Assembly: GCF_004376845.1 (NCBI RefSeq)
Contig: NZ_SNUW01000005.1
Span: forward strand, 124,001 to 188,000
Source: Psychromonas algarum
GTDB taxonomy: Bacteria; Pseudomonadota; Gammaproteobacteria; Enterobacterales; Psychromonadaceae
Length of the DNA stretch: 64,000 nucleotides
Reading direction: 5' to 3'
Translations under genes and position numbers: made by a program
Notes under the pieces: model-generated
What the model was told of the DNA's origin: nothing
Seen by the model: the letters and a program-made list of their open reading frames with translations, nothing else
Databases searched by the model: none
Shown here: piece after piece, positions 19,226 through 27,819 of the stretch
How the letters are laid out: each line of letters begins with the position of its first letter
Numbering within the stretch: the stretch's first letter is position 1

Positions 19226-20542
19226 CTACTGTGAATACAAACGTTTAGCTTTCAATAATGCACCAAATACGATGGAGCTGAAGGCATCTGCTACATCAAT
19301 TTTTATCATAGGGTAGCGATCTTTAAGTGCTTTTTGTACTAATGGAGATAAACCCATCCCCCCCGTTAAATAAATAACCTCAGGCATACGCTTAGCTTGT
19401 GTAGTCGCTTCATCAATCATAACAAACATTTTATCAAGCCAATTTGCCATGGTTTCGGCTACTTGCTTACGCTGAATATCCAGACTTAATGTGTTTTCAA
19501 TAAATGGCATCGCTAATTGGGTCTGTAATTGATCACTTAAGTTGATCTTTGCCAGTTCAATCGCATGCATTAATTGATGTGTTAATCTTTGCTTCTGAAC
19601 TCGTTGTAAGCGCATCAAAGCTAACGGATCTTCACTTTCAAAAATATACTCAGTTATTGCTTTATGACGAGCAGGAGAATAAAAATCACTCATTAGTGGA
19701 ATATTATCAATATCATAAACCCCGGAAAACAACATATTAGGGATAGCACGACCTTTTTCCGTACGTCCTCCTCGTCCAAACAAAGGTGATACAAGTGCAC
19801 TTGCTAATAATTTGTCACACACTATTCCACCTTGCCTAATACCTTTTGTTGCATAAATATCAGACGTACGTTCTAACTTTTCAGCATTTTCTTGGCTTAA
19901 TGAACAAAAAGTAACATCTGATGTGCCGCCACCTAAATCCACCACCATGGCATCTGTTGCTTTTTCAATACCTTGTTCAAAGTGATACGCGGCAGCAAGA
20001 GGTTCATGGATAAACTCAACCTCGGTAAAACCAACTTTATGAGCAGCACGTAACATCAATGCTTCTGCTTGCTTATTACCTAGCTCACCCATAGTCGAAT
20101 GGTAATTAACTGGACGAGCGATAACAGCTTTAGTAATAGTGACTTGTAATTGCTTCTCAGCACATTGTTTAAGATAAGATAAAAACCTCACCACTAGAAT
20201 TTCAAAACTATCTAACAAGCGTTTAGGTATTTTTGCACCTAAAAAGTTTTTCGGACTATTAACATAGCGTCCTTCATGGGGTGTTAACAGAAAAGCATTA
20301 AACCCTTTTTCTCCAAATAAGATTTCTCCTGCAGCGAGCATCTCATTTAATGTTTGTTCATTTGCAGTTGCATCATGACTATCAGCACCTGATTCATCGT
20401 GGGCTAAATAGATAGCTGAACGAATTTTATAAGGGTTGTCACTATTTTCATCTACAACAATTAAGGTGGGTTGGTTATTCACTAATGCAGCAACAGCACA
20501 ATTACTTGTACCAAAATCAATACCAATAAAATCAGTCGGCAT
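19226..20542 (-). CDS. yegD: Hsp70-family chaperone-like protein (YegD type)
   Basis: 438 residues resembling E. coli YegD, a DnaK-like actin-fold ATPase without the DnaK substrate-binding domain. Nucleotide-binding motifs are present: phosphate 1 FIGIDFGTSNCAVA, the connect region HEPLAAAYHFE, phosphate 2 VVDLGGGTSDVT and adenosine YLTGGMGLSPLV. Cellular role unknown. A plausible sigma-70 promoter (TTTGGC, 16 nt, TATAAT) lies at 20601-20628 on the minus strand. It is divergent from nsrR. Confidence 0.92.
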   Translation of the reverse strand: MPTDFIGIDFGTSNCAVAALVNNQPTLIVVDENSDNPYKIRSAIYLAHDESGADSHDATANEQTLNEMLAAGEILFGEKGFNAFLLTPHEGRYVNSPKNFLGAKIPKRLLDSFEILVVRFLSYLKQCAEKQLQVTITKAVIARPVNYHSTMGELGNKQAEALMLRAAHKVGFTEVEFIHEPLAAAYHFEQGIEKATDAMVVDLGGGTSDVTFCSLSQENAEKLERTSDIYATKGIRQGGIVCDKLLASALVSPLFGRGGRTEKGRAIPNMLFSGVYDIDNIPLMSDFYSPARHKAITEYIFESEDPLALMRLQRVQKQRLTHQLMHAIELAKINLSDQLQTQLAMPFIENTLSLDIQRKQVAETMANWLDKMFVMIDEATTQAKRMPEVIYLTGGMGLSPLVQKALKDRYPMIKIDVADAFSSIVFGALLKAKRLYSQ

Positions 20543-20685
20543 GAAACGTCCTAGTCAGGCAAAAAATAAAGGACGGCATCCTACCTTATATCAGCAGTAA
20601 ATTATAGCTTGAATAACACTTAGCCAAACACAGAGGATCAATCAAAAATACTTTAATAATAAATATTTATTTACAGCCCCCTTTA

Positions 20686-20708
20686 AAGATGTAAAATAAA
20701 TGCATCTT
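20686..20708 (+). promoter_or_regulatory. NsrR operator upstream of nsrR-nnrS
   Basis: AAGATG - 11 nt - CATCTT, with the inner bases also fitting the 11-1-11 NsrR palindrome (half-site AAGATGCATTT). It ends 19 nt before the nsrR start, so NsrR probably represses its own operon until nitric oxide destroys its Fe-S cluster. Confidence 0.82.
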
Positions 20709-20727
20709 TTAAATTAATGGTGTTGAT

Positions 20728-21171
20728 ATGCATATTACTCGTTACACAGATTACTCGTTACGTATTCTGATTTATTTAGCAATTAATAAACAGCAACTCA
20801 CTACGATCAACGACATTGCAGTCAGTTACAACATATCAAAAAACCATTTAATGAAAATTGTGCAGCAACTAAATCAACAAGGTTACATTATTGCAACACG
20901 TGGTAAGAATGGTGGCATCAGATTAAACCACCCTACTAATGAAATAAATATTGGTGAGTTAGTCAGACAAGTAGAAGATAAAAACAAACTGGTTGAATGT
21001 TTTGGTGAAGATAATCAATGTGTGATCACCCCAAGTTGTCAGCTAAAAAATATATTTGCACAAGCCCAAGAAAGTTTCTTTAAAACTTTAGATTCATACA
21101 CACTACAAGACCTATTAGGTCAAGAACAACAAAATACATTAACTGACTTACTTGCAATTAAAGTCTTATAA
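20728..21171 (+). CDS. nsrR: Nitric-oxide-sensing repressor (Rrf2 family)
   Basis: Rrf2-family repressor, 147 residues. N-terminal winged helix (TRYTDYSLRILIYLA, ISKNHLMKIVQQLNQQGY, TRGKNGGIRL) followed by the Fe-S cysteines C91, C98 and C104 (ECFGEDNQCVITPSC), the NsrR spacing. It senses NO and derepresses NO-detoxification genes. A consensus NsrR operator sits in its own promoter region and nnrS follows 20 nt downstream. Confidence 0.95.
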   Translation: MHITRYTDYSLRILIYLAINKQQLTTINDIAVSYNISKNHLMKIVQQLNQQGYIIATRGKNGGIRLNHPTNEINIGELVRQVEDKNKLVECFGEDNQCVITPSCQLKNIFAQAQESFFKTLDSYTLQDLLGQEQQNTLTDLLAIKVL

Positions 21172-21191
21172 AAATAGAGAAATGGTGAAAC

Positions 21192-22385
21192 ATGCTTAAT
21201 ATTTCAGATCCAAATCAAAGCACGACAGAGAAAAAGCCACTGGCATTTTTAGACTTCGCTTTCCGCCCTTTCTTTTTATTTGCTGCAATATTCAGTATTT
21301 TCAGCTTATTAATTTGGGATGGCATTTTAACAGGTAATGTCACTATGAATTTATATGGTGGCAGTATGTGGTGGCATATTCACGAAATGCTATTTGCTTT
21401 TGCAGCGACTATCATTGTTGGATTTTTACTCACTGCCGTACAAAACTGGAGTGGTATCCGCAGCTTACATGGCGCAGGCTTAGGCGCTTTAGTTATAATA
21501 TGGTTACTCGCTCGTATTGCTTTTTTCTTCCCTGAGCAATTACCACGCACATTAATTGCTGCATTAGATATCTCTTTTTTGCCATTAGCAGCTATTGCAT
21601 TAGCTATCCCTATTATCAAAGCAAAATTATGGCGTAATTTAATGTTCCTTCCCATTCTATTAATAATGGCGATTACAAATGCAGTTATGCATTGTAGTGC
21701 TGCAACTTATAACATGTTGTTAATGTTACAAGGTGCGACCTTTATGGTGTTATTAATTACACTTGTTATGTGCATTATGGGTGGACGTGTATTCCCAATG
21801 TTTACAGCGAATGGAACAAAAACCCCTCGAGTGGTTGCCAACCCATTATTAGAAAAATTATCATTGATCAGCATTATTCTTGCTGTCATTGCTGGCGCAA
21901 AATTTGTAGAAATCCCATCAGCTGTTACAGCAACTTTATTTATAACAGCAAGTATTATTCATGCTATTAGAGTTTTCCGTTGGAAGTTTTCTGTCACGCT
22001 AAAAACACCACTAGTTTGGTCTTTACATATTAGTTACTGGTGTATTGCGGTTGGTTTATTAATGTTTGGATTATCTGAAATTACCAATGTAGTTAGCCAA
22101 TCACAAGCTATTCACAGTCTAACTGTTGGTGCGATGGGAACCATGATCCTAAGTATGATTGCTCGTGTTTCTTTAGGGCATACAGGACGAATGATTGTAG
22201 TTGGCAAAACCATGACAATTGCTTTTGCAGCAATAATCTTAGCCTTTGTTGTACGTGTATTTGGTATCTATTTTATTGATACATATAGCTATGTGTTAAC
22301 AACTTCCGTTGTGCTTTGGATCATTGGCTTTGCTAGCTTTATTATTATTTATGTACCTATTTTGTTTAAACCTAGAATCAATTAA
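21192..22385 (+). CDS. nnrS: NnrS-family heme/copper membrane protein
   Basis: 397-residue integral membrane protein with about twelve helices. NnrS proteins relieve nitrosative stress, probably protecting metabolism from iron-nitrosyl formation. Typical motifs: FAFRPFFLFAAIFS, WWHIHEMLFAFAATIIVGFLL (split), NWSGIR, MGGRVFPMFTANG and RVSLGHTGR, with histidines that could bind metal. Second gene of the NsrR-controlled operon; a Cys-rich peptide gene follows. Confidence 0.94.
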   Translation: MLNISDPNQSTTEKKPLAFLDFAFRPFFLFAAIFSIFSLLIWDGILTGNVTMNLYGGSMWWHIHEMLFAFAATIIVGFLLTAVQNWSGIRSLHGAGLGALVIIWLLARIAFFFPEQLPRTLIAALDISFLPLAAIALAIPIIKAKLWRNLMFLPILLIMAITNAVMHCSAATYNMLLMLQGATFMVLLITLVMCIMGGRVFPMFTANGTKTPRVVANPLLEKLSLISIILAVIAGAKFVEIPSAVTATLFITASIIHAIRVFRWKFSVTLKTPLVWSLHISYWCIAVGLLMFGLSEITNVVSQSQAIHSLTVGAMGTMILSMIARVSLGHTGRMIVVGKTMTIAFAAIILAFVVRVFGIYFIDTYSYVLTTSVVLWIIGFASFIIIYVPILFKPRIN

Positions 22386-22465
22386 AAACAATCTAAAATT
22401 ATAAAGGTTAAAAATACACCTTAAGTGTTTTACTTACTTAATATTAACTAAATTTGGAGAAGTAT

Positions 22466-22549
22466 ATGAGTTGTTGTGGTGGATGTGGCGGTACTGGTCA
22501 CGATGAAGAGAAAAAGAAAGTAGACGAAGAACAGAAAAAGAATAAATAA
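22466..22549 (+). CDS. 27-residue Cys-rich peptide, CCGSCS-motif-like
   Basis: ATG follows GGAGAAG by four bases and opens a 27-codon frame whose product starts MSCCGGCGGTGHDEEKKKVD and ends in a Lys/Glu/Gln-rich tail. The CC-x2-C head and charged tail resemble a family of very small proteins with an N-terminal CCGSCS motif that I recall from marine gammaproteobacteria, but the exact motif here is CCGGCG. It lies 80 nt after nnrS and ends 16 nt before a strong terminator, so it closes the NsrR operon. A metal- or NO-related role is inference. Too short for most gene finders. Confidence 0.72.
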   Translation: MSCCGGCGGTGHDEEKKKVDEEQKKNK

Positions 22550-22565
22550 ACTTTTTGTTTAAATC

Positions 22566-22598
22566 AAAAACCAGTCCTTATTGAAGTGACTGGTTTTT
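22566..22598 (+). terminator. Terminator of the nsrR-nnrS-peptide operon
   Basis: Stem AAAAACCAGTC (22566-22576) / GACTGGTTTTT (22588-22598), 11-nt loop, followed by T. Its position right after the 27-codon ORF supports that ORF as a gene in the operon. Confidence 0.88.
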
Positions 22599-22746
22599 TA
22601 TATATTTAACAAAGACATTGATTAATGCCCTTCTGCAGTGCAACTTGCTTATTATTATCCTGACTTGGTGCAATATTTTTACCTTAACTTTATTAATGCA
22701 TGACAACAAATTACATAAGCCACTGATTTAAATGAAATTTTAAAAG

Positions 22747-22763
22747 TTGGCATCGCTTGTGCT
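22747..22763 (+). promoter_or_regulatory. Sigma-54 promoter upstream of nasT
   Basis: TTGGCATCGCTTGTGCT has the invariant GG and GC of the -24/-12 elements at correct spacing and TTGGCA at -24. It is 41 nt before the nasT start. GGTGCA at 22667-22672 could be an NtrC half-site. The rest of the 255-nt gap shows nothing else I can name. Confidence 0.65.
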
Positions 22764-22804
22764 ATAACATTGATGAATAATGGATTAAGTTAAGGCTCAA
22801 AGGA

Positions 22805-23428
22805 ATGACAATTAGCGTGAGATCATCAAATAAAAAAATAGAAATGCATAACACATTGTCTATCTTGCTTATTGAAGATCAGCAACTAAATAACTCAATA
22901 TTAAAATCAGCTTTAATCACTGAGCATCATCATATTCTCAATGATAATGATAGTTCATTAACATTAGCTGAAAAATGCATGCAATATCATCCTGACATCT
23001 TAATCATTAACACAAATATTCCTACTCAAGATACATTAAAAGAACTGGCAATCATTGATCAACTCGCACCTTTGCCAGTGCTTATTTATGCAAAACAAGA
23101 AACACAATCATTAATTAAATTATCAATTAAAGCGGGAGTCAGTGCTTATATTGTGAATAAGGATCACAGCGAACGATTAGTAAATTTAATCACACTTGCT
23201 TGTGAAAGATTTAAACAACGACAATCACTTCGTGATGAACTTAATCAAACAAAAACACAATTGGCAAATAGAAAGATCGTTGAACGAGCTAAAGGTTACA
23301 TCATGCAACATAAAAGCTTAAGCGAACAAGAAGCATTCAACCTACTAAGGCAAGCTGCAATGAATAAGGGTCAGACATTAGCGATTGTTTCTAAAAATAT
23401 TGCTGATACTTATGATTTATTAAATTGA
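22805..23428 (+). CDS. nasT: ANTAR-domain antitermination regulator
   Basis: RNA-binding antiterminator of nitrate assimilation, 207 residues: degenerate receiver domain (residues ~18-130), coiled-coil linker, ANTAR domain (from ~150: RAKGYIMQHKSLSEQEAFNLLRQAA, given here in parts RAKGYIMQHKSLSEQEA and LLRQAAMNKGQ). In the receiver the phospho-acceptor is Asn69 (ILIINTNIP) instead of Asp, though the acidic pair E24/D25 is kept. Control by phosphorylation is therefore unlikely; NasT proteins are usually held by NasS, whose gene is not in this window. An ANTAR target leader lies directly downstream, before nrtA. The start ATG 22805 has only a distant TAAGG; M14 is an alternative. Confidence 0.9.
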   Translation: MTISVRSSNKKIEMHNTLSILLIEDQQLNNSILKSALITEHHHILNDNDSSLTLAEKCMQYHPDILIINTNIPTQDTLKELAIIDQLAPLPVLIYAKQETQSLIKLSIKAGVSAYIVNKDHSERLVNLITLACERFKQRQSLRDELNQTKTQLANRKIVERAKGYIMQHKSLSEQEAFNLLRQAAMNKGQTLAIVSKNIADTYDLLN

Positions 23429-23514
23429 TGAGTAAAAAGTTTATTACCAAGTACCACTAACCCAAATAGAACATTATCTTTCATCAACGGCGATGCAAAG
23501 ATAACACTAAAATT

Positions 23515-23598
23515 CAAGCAACGACGCTTGATATTTTAATAGAGCAACGACGCTCATTACGCTTCTTATTTAAAGAAACGTAATGAGCGTTTTTTTTT
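23515..23598 (+). ncRNA. ANTAR antitermination leader of nrtABC
   Basis: Two consecutive hairpins with hexaloops: P1 CAAGC-AACGAC-GCTTG (23515-23530) and P2 GAGC-AACGAC-GCTC (23542-23555). Both loops have A at position 1 and G at position 4, the ANTAR recognition rule. The right half of P2 is also the left arm of a strong terminator, ACGCTCATTACG (23550-23561) / CGTAATGAGCGT (23579-23590), followed by nine Ts. Binding of NasT to P1-P2 would block the terminator and allow nrtABC transcription. Confidence 0.9.
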
Positions 23599-23645
23599 GA
23601 AAAATTTTTATCTCGTTATTTTTAATACTAAAAAGGAACCTAGTA

Positions 23646-25031
23646 ATGAATTGGATCACCCCCTTCAAAACAGCAACAAAAAATGTTGCCATTAGTATCG
23701 CAATATCAGCAAGCATGCTCTCTTTTACACAGGCCGAAAAGCTAGGAGAACCAGAAAAAGAAGAATTAAAATTTGGATTTATTAAATTAACCGATATGGC
23801 TCCCATTGCCATTGCCTACGAGAATGGCTATTTCGAAGATGAAGGCTTATATGTCACAGTTGAAGCGCAAGCAAACTGGAAAGTTCTACTTGATGGTCTA
23901 ATTGATGGACGTTTAGACGGTGCACATATGTTAGCGGGTCAACCCATTGCAGCAACCATGGGTTTTGGTACAAAAGCACATATCATTACGCCTTTTTCCA
24001 TGGACTTAAATGGTAATGCAATAACCGTTTCTAATGAAATTTGGAAACAAATGAAACCAAATATCCCTAAACAAGCTGATGGCTGGCCTGTACATCCAAT
24101 TAAAGCAGATGCACTAAAACCGGTTGTTGAATCTTACAAAAAACAGGGAAAACCATTTAATATGGGAATGGTATTCCCTGTATCAACACATAACTATGAA
24201 TTAAGATATTGGTTAGCTGCTGGTGGTATCCACCCAGGATTTTATGCACCTCATAAAGGAGATACTAGTGGTCACCTTGATGCCGATGCAATTTTATCTG
24301 TAACACCTCCTCCACAAATGCCTTCAACATTAGAAGCAGGTACTATTTATGGTTACAGCGTAGGTGAACCATGGAATCAACAAGCAGTATTTAAAGGCAT
24401 TGGTGTACCTGTTGTAACCGATTATGAGATTTGGAAAAATAACCCAGAGAAAGTATTTGGTTTAACTGCTGAGTTTGCAGAAAAATATCCAAATACAACA
24501 ATTCGTTTAACACGTGCATTGATCCGAGCAGCAATGTGGTTAGATGAAAACGATAATAAAAACCGTCCTGCCGCAGTAAAAATTCTATCCCAATCAAACT
24601 ATGTAGGTGCTGATTACGAAGTAATTGCAAATAGTATGACCGGGACTTTTGAATATGAAAAAGGTGATAAACGTTCTGTTCCTGATTTCAATGTGTTTTT
24701 CCGATACAACGCAACCTACCCGTACTACTCAGATGCAATTTGGTATTTAACACAAATGCGTCGTTGGGGACAAATTTCAGAAGAAAAATCAGATGATTGG
24801 TACAAAGACTTAGCTAAAAAAGTATATCGTCCTGATATCTACCAACAAGCAGCACAATCTTTGATCGATGAGAAGCTAGCCGATGCCAAAGACTTCCCTG
24901 ACTTTGCAACCGAAAAAGGTTTTAGAGCCCCACAAACACACTTTATCGATGACTTAGTCTATGACGGTAATACACCTAATGCTTATATCAACTCCTTCAA
25001 AATTGGTCTTAAAAAAGATGAAAAACTGTAA
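23646..25031 (+). CDS. nrtA: Nitrate ABC transporter substrate-binding protein
   Basis: CmpA/NrtA-family binding protein, 461 residues, with an N-terminal signal segment ([17 protein letters not shown]), so a periplasmic receptor and not the cytosolic sensor NasS, which lacks a signal. Family motifs: [66 protein letters not shown]. Nitrate is the likely ligand from family and from the nasT context; nitrite, cyanate or bicarbonate are less likely. Start follows AAAAAGGA. The ANTAR leader controls it. Confidence 0.92.
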   Translation: MNWITPFKTATKNVAISIAISASMLSFTQAEKLGEPEKEELKFGFIKLTDMAPIAIAYENGYFEDEGLYVTVEAQANWKVLLDGLIDGRLDGAHMLAGQPIAATMGFGTKAHIITPFSMDLNGNAITVSNEIWKQMKPNIPKQADGWPVHPIKADALKPVVESYKKQGKPFNMGMVFPVSTHNYELRYWLAAGGIHPGFYAPHKGDTSGHLDADAILSVTPPPQMPSTLEAGTIYGYSVGEPWNQQAVFKGIGVPVVTDYEIWKNNPEKVFGLTAEFAEKYPNTTIRLTRALIRAAMWLDENDNKNRPAAVKILSQSNYVGADYEVIANSMTGTFEYEKGDKRSVPDFNVFFRYNATYPYYSDAIWYLTQMRRWGQISEEKSDDWYKDLAKKVYRPDIYQQAAQSLIDEKLADAKDFPDFATEKGFRAPQTHFIDDLVYDGNTPNAYINSFKIGLKKDEKL

Positions 25032-25080
25032 ATATAAAGTAATCAATTATAGTAACCCGGCAGTTTAACGTTAAACCACC

Positions 25081-25109
25081 TAGTGCCTAATGATATTAGT
25101 TAGGCACTA
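25081..25109 (+). other. Hairpin between nrtA and nrtB
   Basis: Perfect 10-bp stem TAGTGCCTAA / TTAGGCACTA with a 9-nt loop, followed by As and no T-run. It is probably an mRNA-stability element that keeps the binding protein in excess over the membrane parts. GTTTAACGTTAAAC (25063-25076) just before it is a 14-bp palindrome. Confidence 0.55.
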
Positions 25110-25140
25110 AAAAAATAGTGTTCAACAAGGATCAGTTCTA

Positions 25141-26148
25141 ATGACAATATCTACATTAACGAATAAATTCACACTATCAGAAACTTCATTTTCTAGTGTT
25201 TTAGAAATGCTAAAAAGTCTCATAAAATCAGCATGTAAGGTACTCGTATTACCTTTTCTCGGTATTATGTTGTTTTTATTACTTTGGAATATTGCAGCTA
25301 AAAACATACAAACCTCATTAGGAGAATTCCCTGGGCCAAGTGCCGTTTATGAACAATTTGAAACACTTTATGATGAGCATATTGTTGAAAGAGAAAAAGC
25401 AGAAAAATTTTATCAAAGACAAGAAGTCAGAAACGCTAAGCGCTTAGCACAAGATCCTACTTATGATGCAAAAATTAGAGATTACACTGGTAAAGCAACT
25501 TTCTTTGATCAAATTTTAACCAGTTTAATCACAGTGACTTGTGGTTTTTTATTAGCTGCTATCATCGCCATTCCATTAGGCATTGCAATGGGATTAAGTA
25601 AAAACTTAAATTCGGCTATCAATCCTATCATACAAATCTTCAAACCGGTTTCTCCGCTTGCCTGGTTACCCTTAGTTACCATAGTCGTTAGTGCATTATA
25701 TGTTTCTGATGATCCATTGGTCTCAAAATCATTTATCAACTCATTACTGACGGTGACTTTATGTAGTTTATGGCCAATGGTGATCAATACATCAATTGGT
25801 GTGTCATCACTAGAGCAAGACTTAAAAAATGTAAGCCGCGTTTTACGCTTACCCGTTCACAAACACATTCAAAAAATTGTTTTACCTGCTTCTGTACCGA
25901 TGATCTTTACTGGCATGCGCTTATCATTTGGTGTCGCATGGATGGTATTAATTGCAGCTGAAATGCTTGCACAAAACCCTGGTCTTGGAAAATTTGTTTG
26001 GGATGAATTTCAAAACGGAAGTTCAGACTCTTTAGCACGCATTATGGCAGCCGTTTTAGTTATTGGTTTTATTGGTTTCTTACTTGATAGAGGCATGTTG
26101 CAACTACAGCGCATTGCATCTTGGGATAAGTCAGCAACAACGGTTTAA
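25141..26148 (+). CDS. nrtB: Nitrate ABC transporter permease
   Basis: Permease of the NrtB/TauC family, 335 residues. The first ~110 residues hold one helix and a charged stretch (EREKAEKFYQRQEVRNAKRL) that is long for the family; the core carries five to six helices and the EAA loop (NVSRVLRLPVHKHIQKIVLPASVP, in parts VSRVLRLPVHKHIQKIVLPA). GVAWMVLIAAEML is typical for nitrate/taurine permeases. Same operon as nrtA and the ATPase gene. Confidence 0.92.
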   Translation: MTISTLTNKFTLSETSFSSVLEMLKSLIKSACKVLVLPFLGIMLFLLLWNIAAKNIQTSLGEFPGPSAVYEQFETLYDEHIVEREKAEKFYQRQEVRNAKRLAQDPTYDAKIRDYTGKATFFDQILTSLITVTCGFLLAAIIAIPLGIAMGLSKNLNSAINPIIQIFKPVSPLAWLPLVTIVVSALYVSDDPLVSKSFINSLLTVTLCSLWPMVINTSIGVSSLEQDLKNVSRVLRLPVHKHIQKIVLPASVPMIFTGMRLSFGVAWMVLIAAEMLAQNPGLGKFVWDEFQNGSSDSLARIMAAVLVIGFIGFLLDRGMLQLQRIASWDKSATTV

Positions 26149-26182
26149 GCATTATAAATTTAATAAAATTGAGGATACTAAC

Positions 26183-27019
26183 ATGAGCACATTACTTGAT
26201 ATTAGCCATATTGATATGGTTTTCCCAACCCCTTCTGGTGATTTCACCGCATTAAAAGGTGTTGATTTACAAATTAAAAAAGGTGAATTTGTATCATTAA
26301 TCGGACATTCTGGTTGTGGTAAATCAACTGTATTAAATGTTGTTGCTGGTCTTTATAAAGCAAGTCGAGGAGGCGTTATTTTAAGCGGTAAAGAAGTCTC
26401 TGAACCAGGCCCTGAACGTGCAGTTGTTTTTCAAAATCATTCATTACTTCCTTGGTTAACTGCTTATCAGAATGTAGAACTCGCTGTTGAACAAGTCTTT
26501 GGTAAAAAAATGAGTAAAGCAGAAAAAAAAGACTGGATAGAACATAACTTAAAATTAGTACATATGGATCATGCAATGCATAAACGTCCAAATGAAATTT
26601 CAGGCGGAATGAAACAGCGTGTAGGTATTGCACGAGCATTAGCAATGCAACCAGAAGTGCTATTAATGGATGAACCTTTTGGGGCATTAGATGCATTAAC
26701 ACGAGCACATATGCAAGATTCATTAATGGAAATTCAAAACGAACTAAACAATACCGTTATTATGATCACACATGATGTAGATGAAGCTGTATTGTTATCA
26801 GATAGAATTGTCATGATGACAAATGGTCCTAGTGCAACCATAGGTGAAATATTAGAAGTTAATTTAGAACGTCCTCGTGATCGATTAAGTTTATCAAAAG
26901 ACGCAAACTACAATCGTTTGCGTTCTGATGTATTAACATTTTTATATGAGAAACAAAGAAAAGTGGAAAACATTGCTAATAAAACAGTGGCAAAAGAGTC
27001 AAATGTTAAAACAGCTTAA
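26183..27019 (+). CDS. nrtC: Nitrate ABC transporter ATP-binding protein
   Basis: 278-residue ATPase of the NrtC/NrtD/TauB type: Walker A GHSGCGKST, VVFQNHSLLPWLTAYQNV, signature ISGGMKQRVGIARAL, Walker B VLLMDEPFGALD and the H-loop ITHDVDEAV. ATG 26183 follows GAGG; the frame extends upstream into nrtB but that start has no support. No fused solute-binding domain of the cyanobacterial NrtC kind is present, so nrtD would be an equally valid name. Confidence 0.92.
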   Translation: MSTLLDISHIDMVFPTPSGDFTALKGVDLQIKKGEFVSLIGHSGCGKSTVLNVVAGLYKASRGGVILSGKEVSEPGPERAVVFQNHSLLPWLTAYQNVELAVEQVFGKKMSKAEKKDWIEHNLKLVHMDHAMHKRPNEISGGMKQRVGIARALAMQPEVLLMDEPFGALDALTRAHMQDSLMEIQNELNNTVIMITHDVDEAVLLSDRIVMMTNGPSATIGEILEVNLERPRDRLSLSKDANYNRLRSDVLTFLYEKQRKVENIANKTVAKESNVKTA

Positions 27020-27069
27020 ACAATCAAAAAAGTACAGTGGCACCACGACATCTCGCATCAAGATGCCTA

Positions 27070-27095
27070 TTATTGGGGGCTTTTGCTCCCAATAA
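27070..27095. terminator. Hairpin at the end of nrtABC
   Basis: Stem TTATTGGGGGC / GCTCCCAATAA with one G-T pair and a TTTT loop, 50 nt after the nrtC stop and 6 nt before the convergent trhA stop. No T-run follows, so a weak terminator at most. Confidence 0.5.
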
Positions 27096-27100
27096 CGAAT

Positions 27101-27727
27101 TTAACGAACATAAAATGCAATTGAAATAAAGTGACTTAATGACCCCATTAAAACAAACAAATGCCATATACCATGAGCATGTTTTAACTTATTAAAATCA
27201 TCTAGAATATAAAAAATGATCCCTACCGTATAAGCAATACCACCAATCGTTAACCAAGTAATACCAGCACCAGGAATAGCAATTTGCAATGCAGAATATT
27301 TAAAAATACATATCCAGCCCATGGCTAAATAGATAATAATTTGCAACCATTCAATACGTTTAGTGACCAGTACGTCGATAATCAGGCCAATAACAGCTAA
27401 CCCCCATACCAAGGCTAACATCATCATGCCGCCGTTATCTTTTAAAGAGAGCAGCATATAAGGTGTATAAGTACCTGCTATTAAGAGGTAAATAGACACA
27501 TGATCTAATTCTTGGAATACTTTTTTCAAATGAGGTAATTGAAAACTATGGTAAAGCACAGACATGGTGTACAAGGTAATTAAGGTTATTCCAAACACAC
27601 TAAAACCAACAATAATGCGCCAATGATATTCTTGAAAAGCAATAGTTAATAACACACCAAATCCAATGAGTGCCAACACTGCTCCAACTAAATGCGTGAT
27701 GCTGTTAAATTTCTCACCATAATACAT
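27101..27727 (-). CDS. trhA: Hemolysin III family membrane protein (TrhA type)
   Basis: PAQR-family membrane protein of 208 residues with seven predicted helices. Motifs: EKFNSITHLVGAVLALIG at the start, MSVLYHSFQ with the conserved Ser/His, DHVSIYLLIAGTYTPYML and the C-terminal HGIWHLFVLMGSLSHF. The motif histidines are thought to bind zinc; homologues affect membrane fluidity or energetics. I use ATG 27727 because the longer frame runs into the divergent M14 gene and family members begin near this point. Confidence 0.9.
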   Translation of the reverse strand: MYYGEKFNSITHLVGAVLALIGFGVLLTIAFQEYHWRIIVGFSVFGITLITLYTMSVLYHSFQLPHLKKVFQELDHVSIYLLIAGTYTPYMLLSLKDNGGMMMLALVWGLAVIGLIIDVLVTKRIEWLQIIIYLAMGWICIFKYSALQIAIPGAGITWLTIGGIAYTVGIIFYILDDFNKLKHAHGIWHLFVLMGSLSHFISIAFYVR

Positions 27728-27819
27728 AATATTTCTTAAATTTTTACTAAGGTACATACAGAGTAAGGTTATACATGGCACACTACAACTTATTAAAATA
27801 AAAACAGTTGAGGGCAAGC

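Noticed and set aside
23646-25031. NrtA-like protein as the NasS sensor
   Set aside because: It has an N-terminal signal segment and is followed by permease and ATPase genes.
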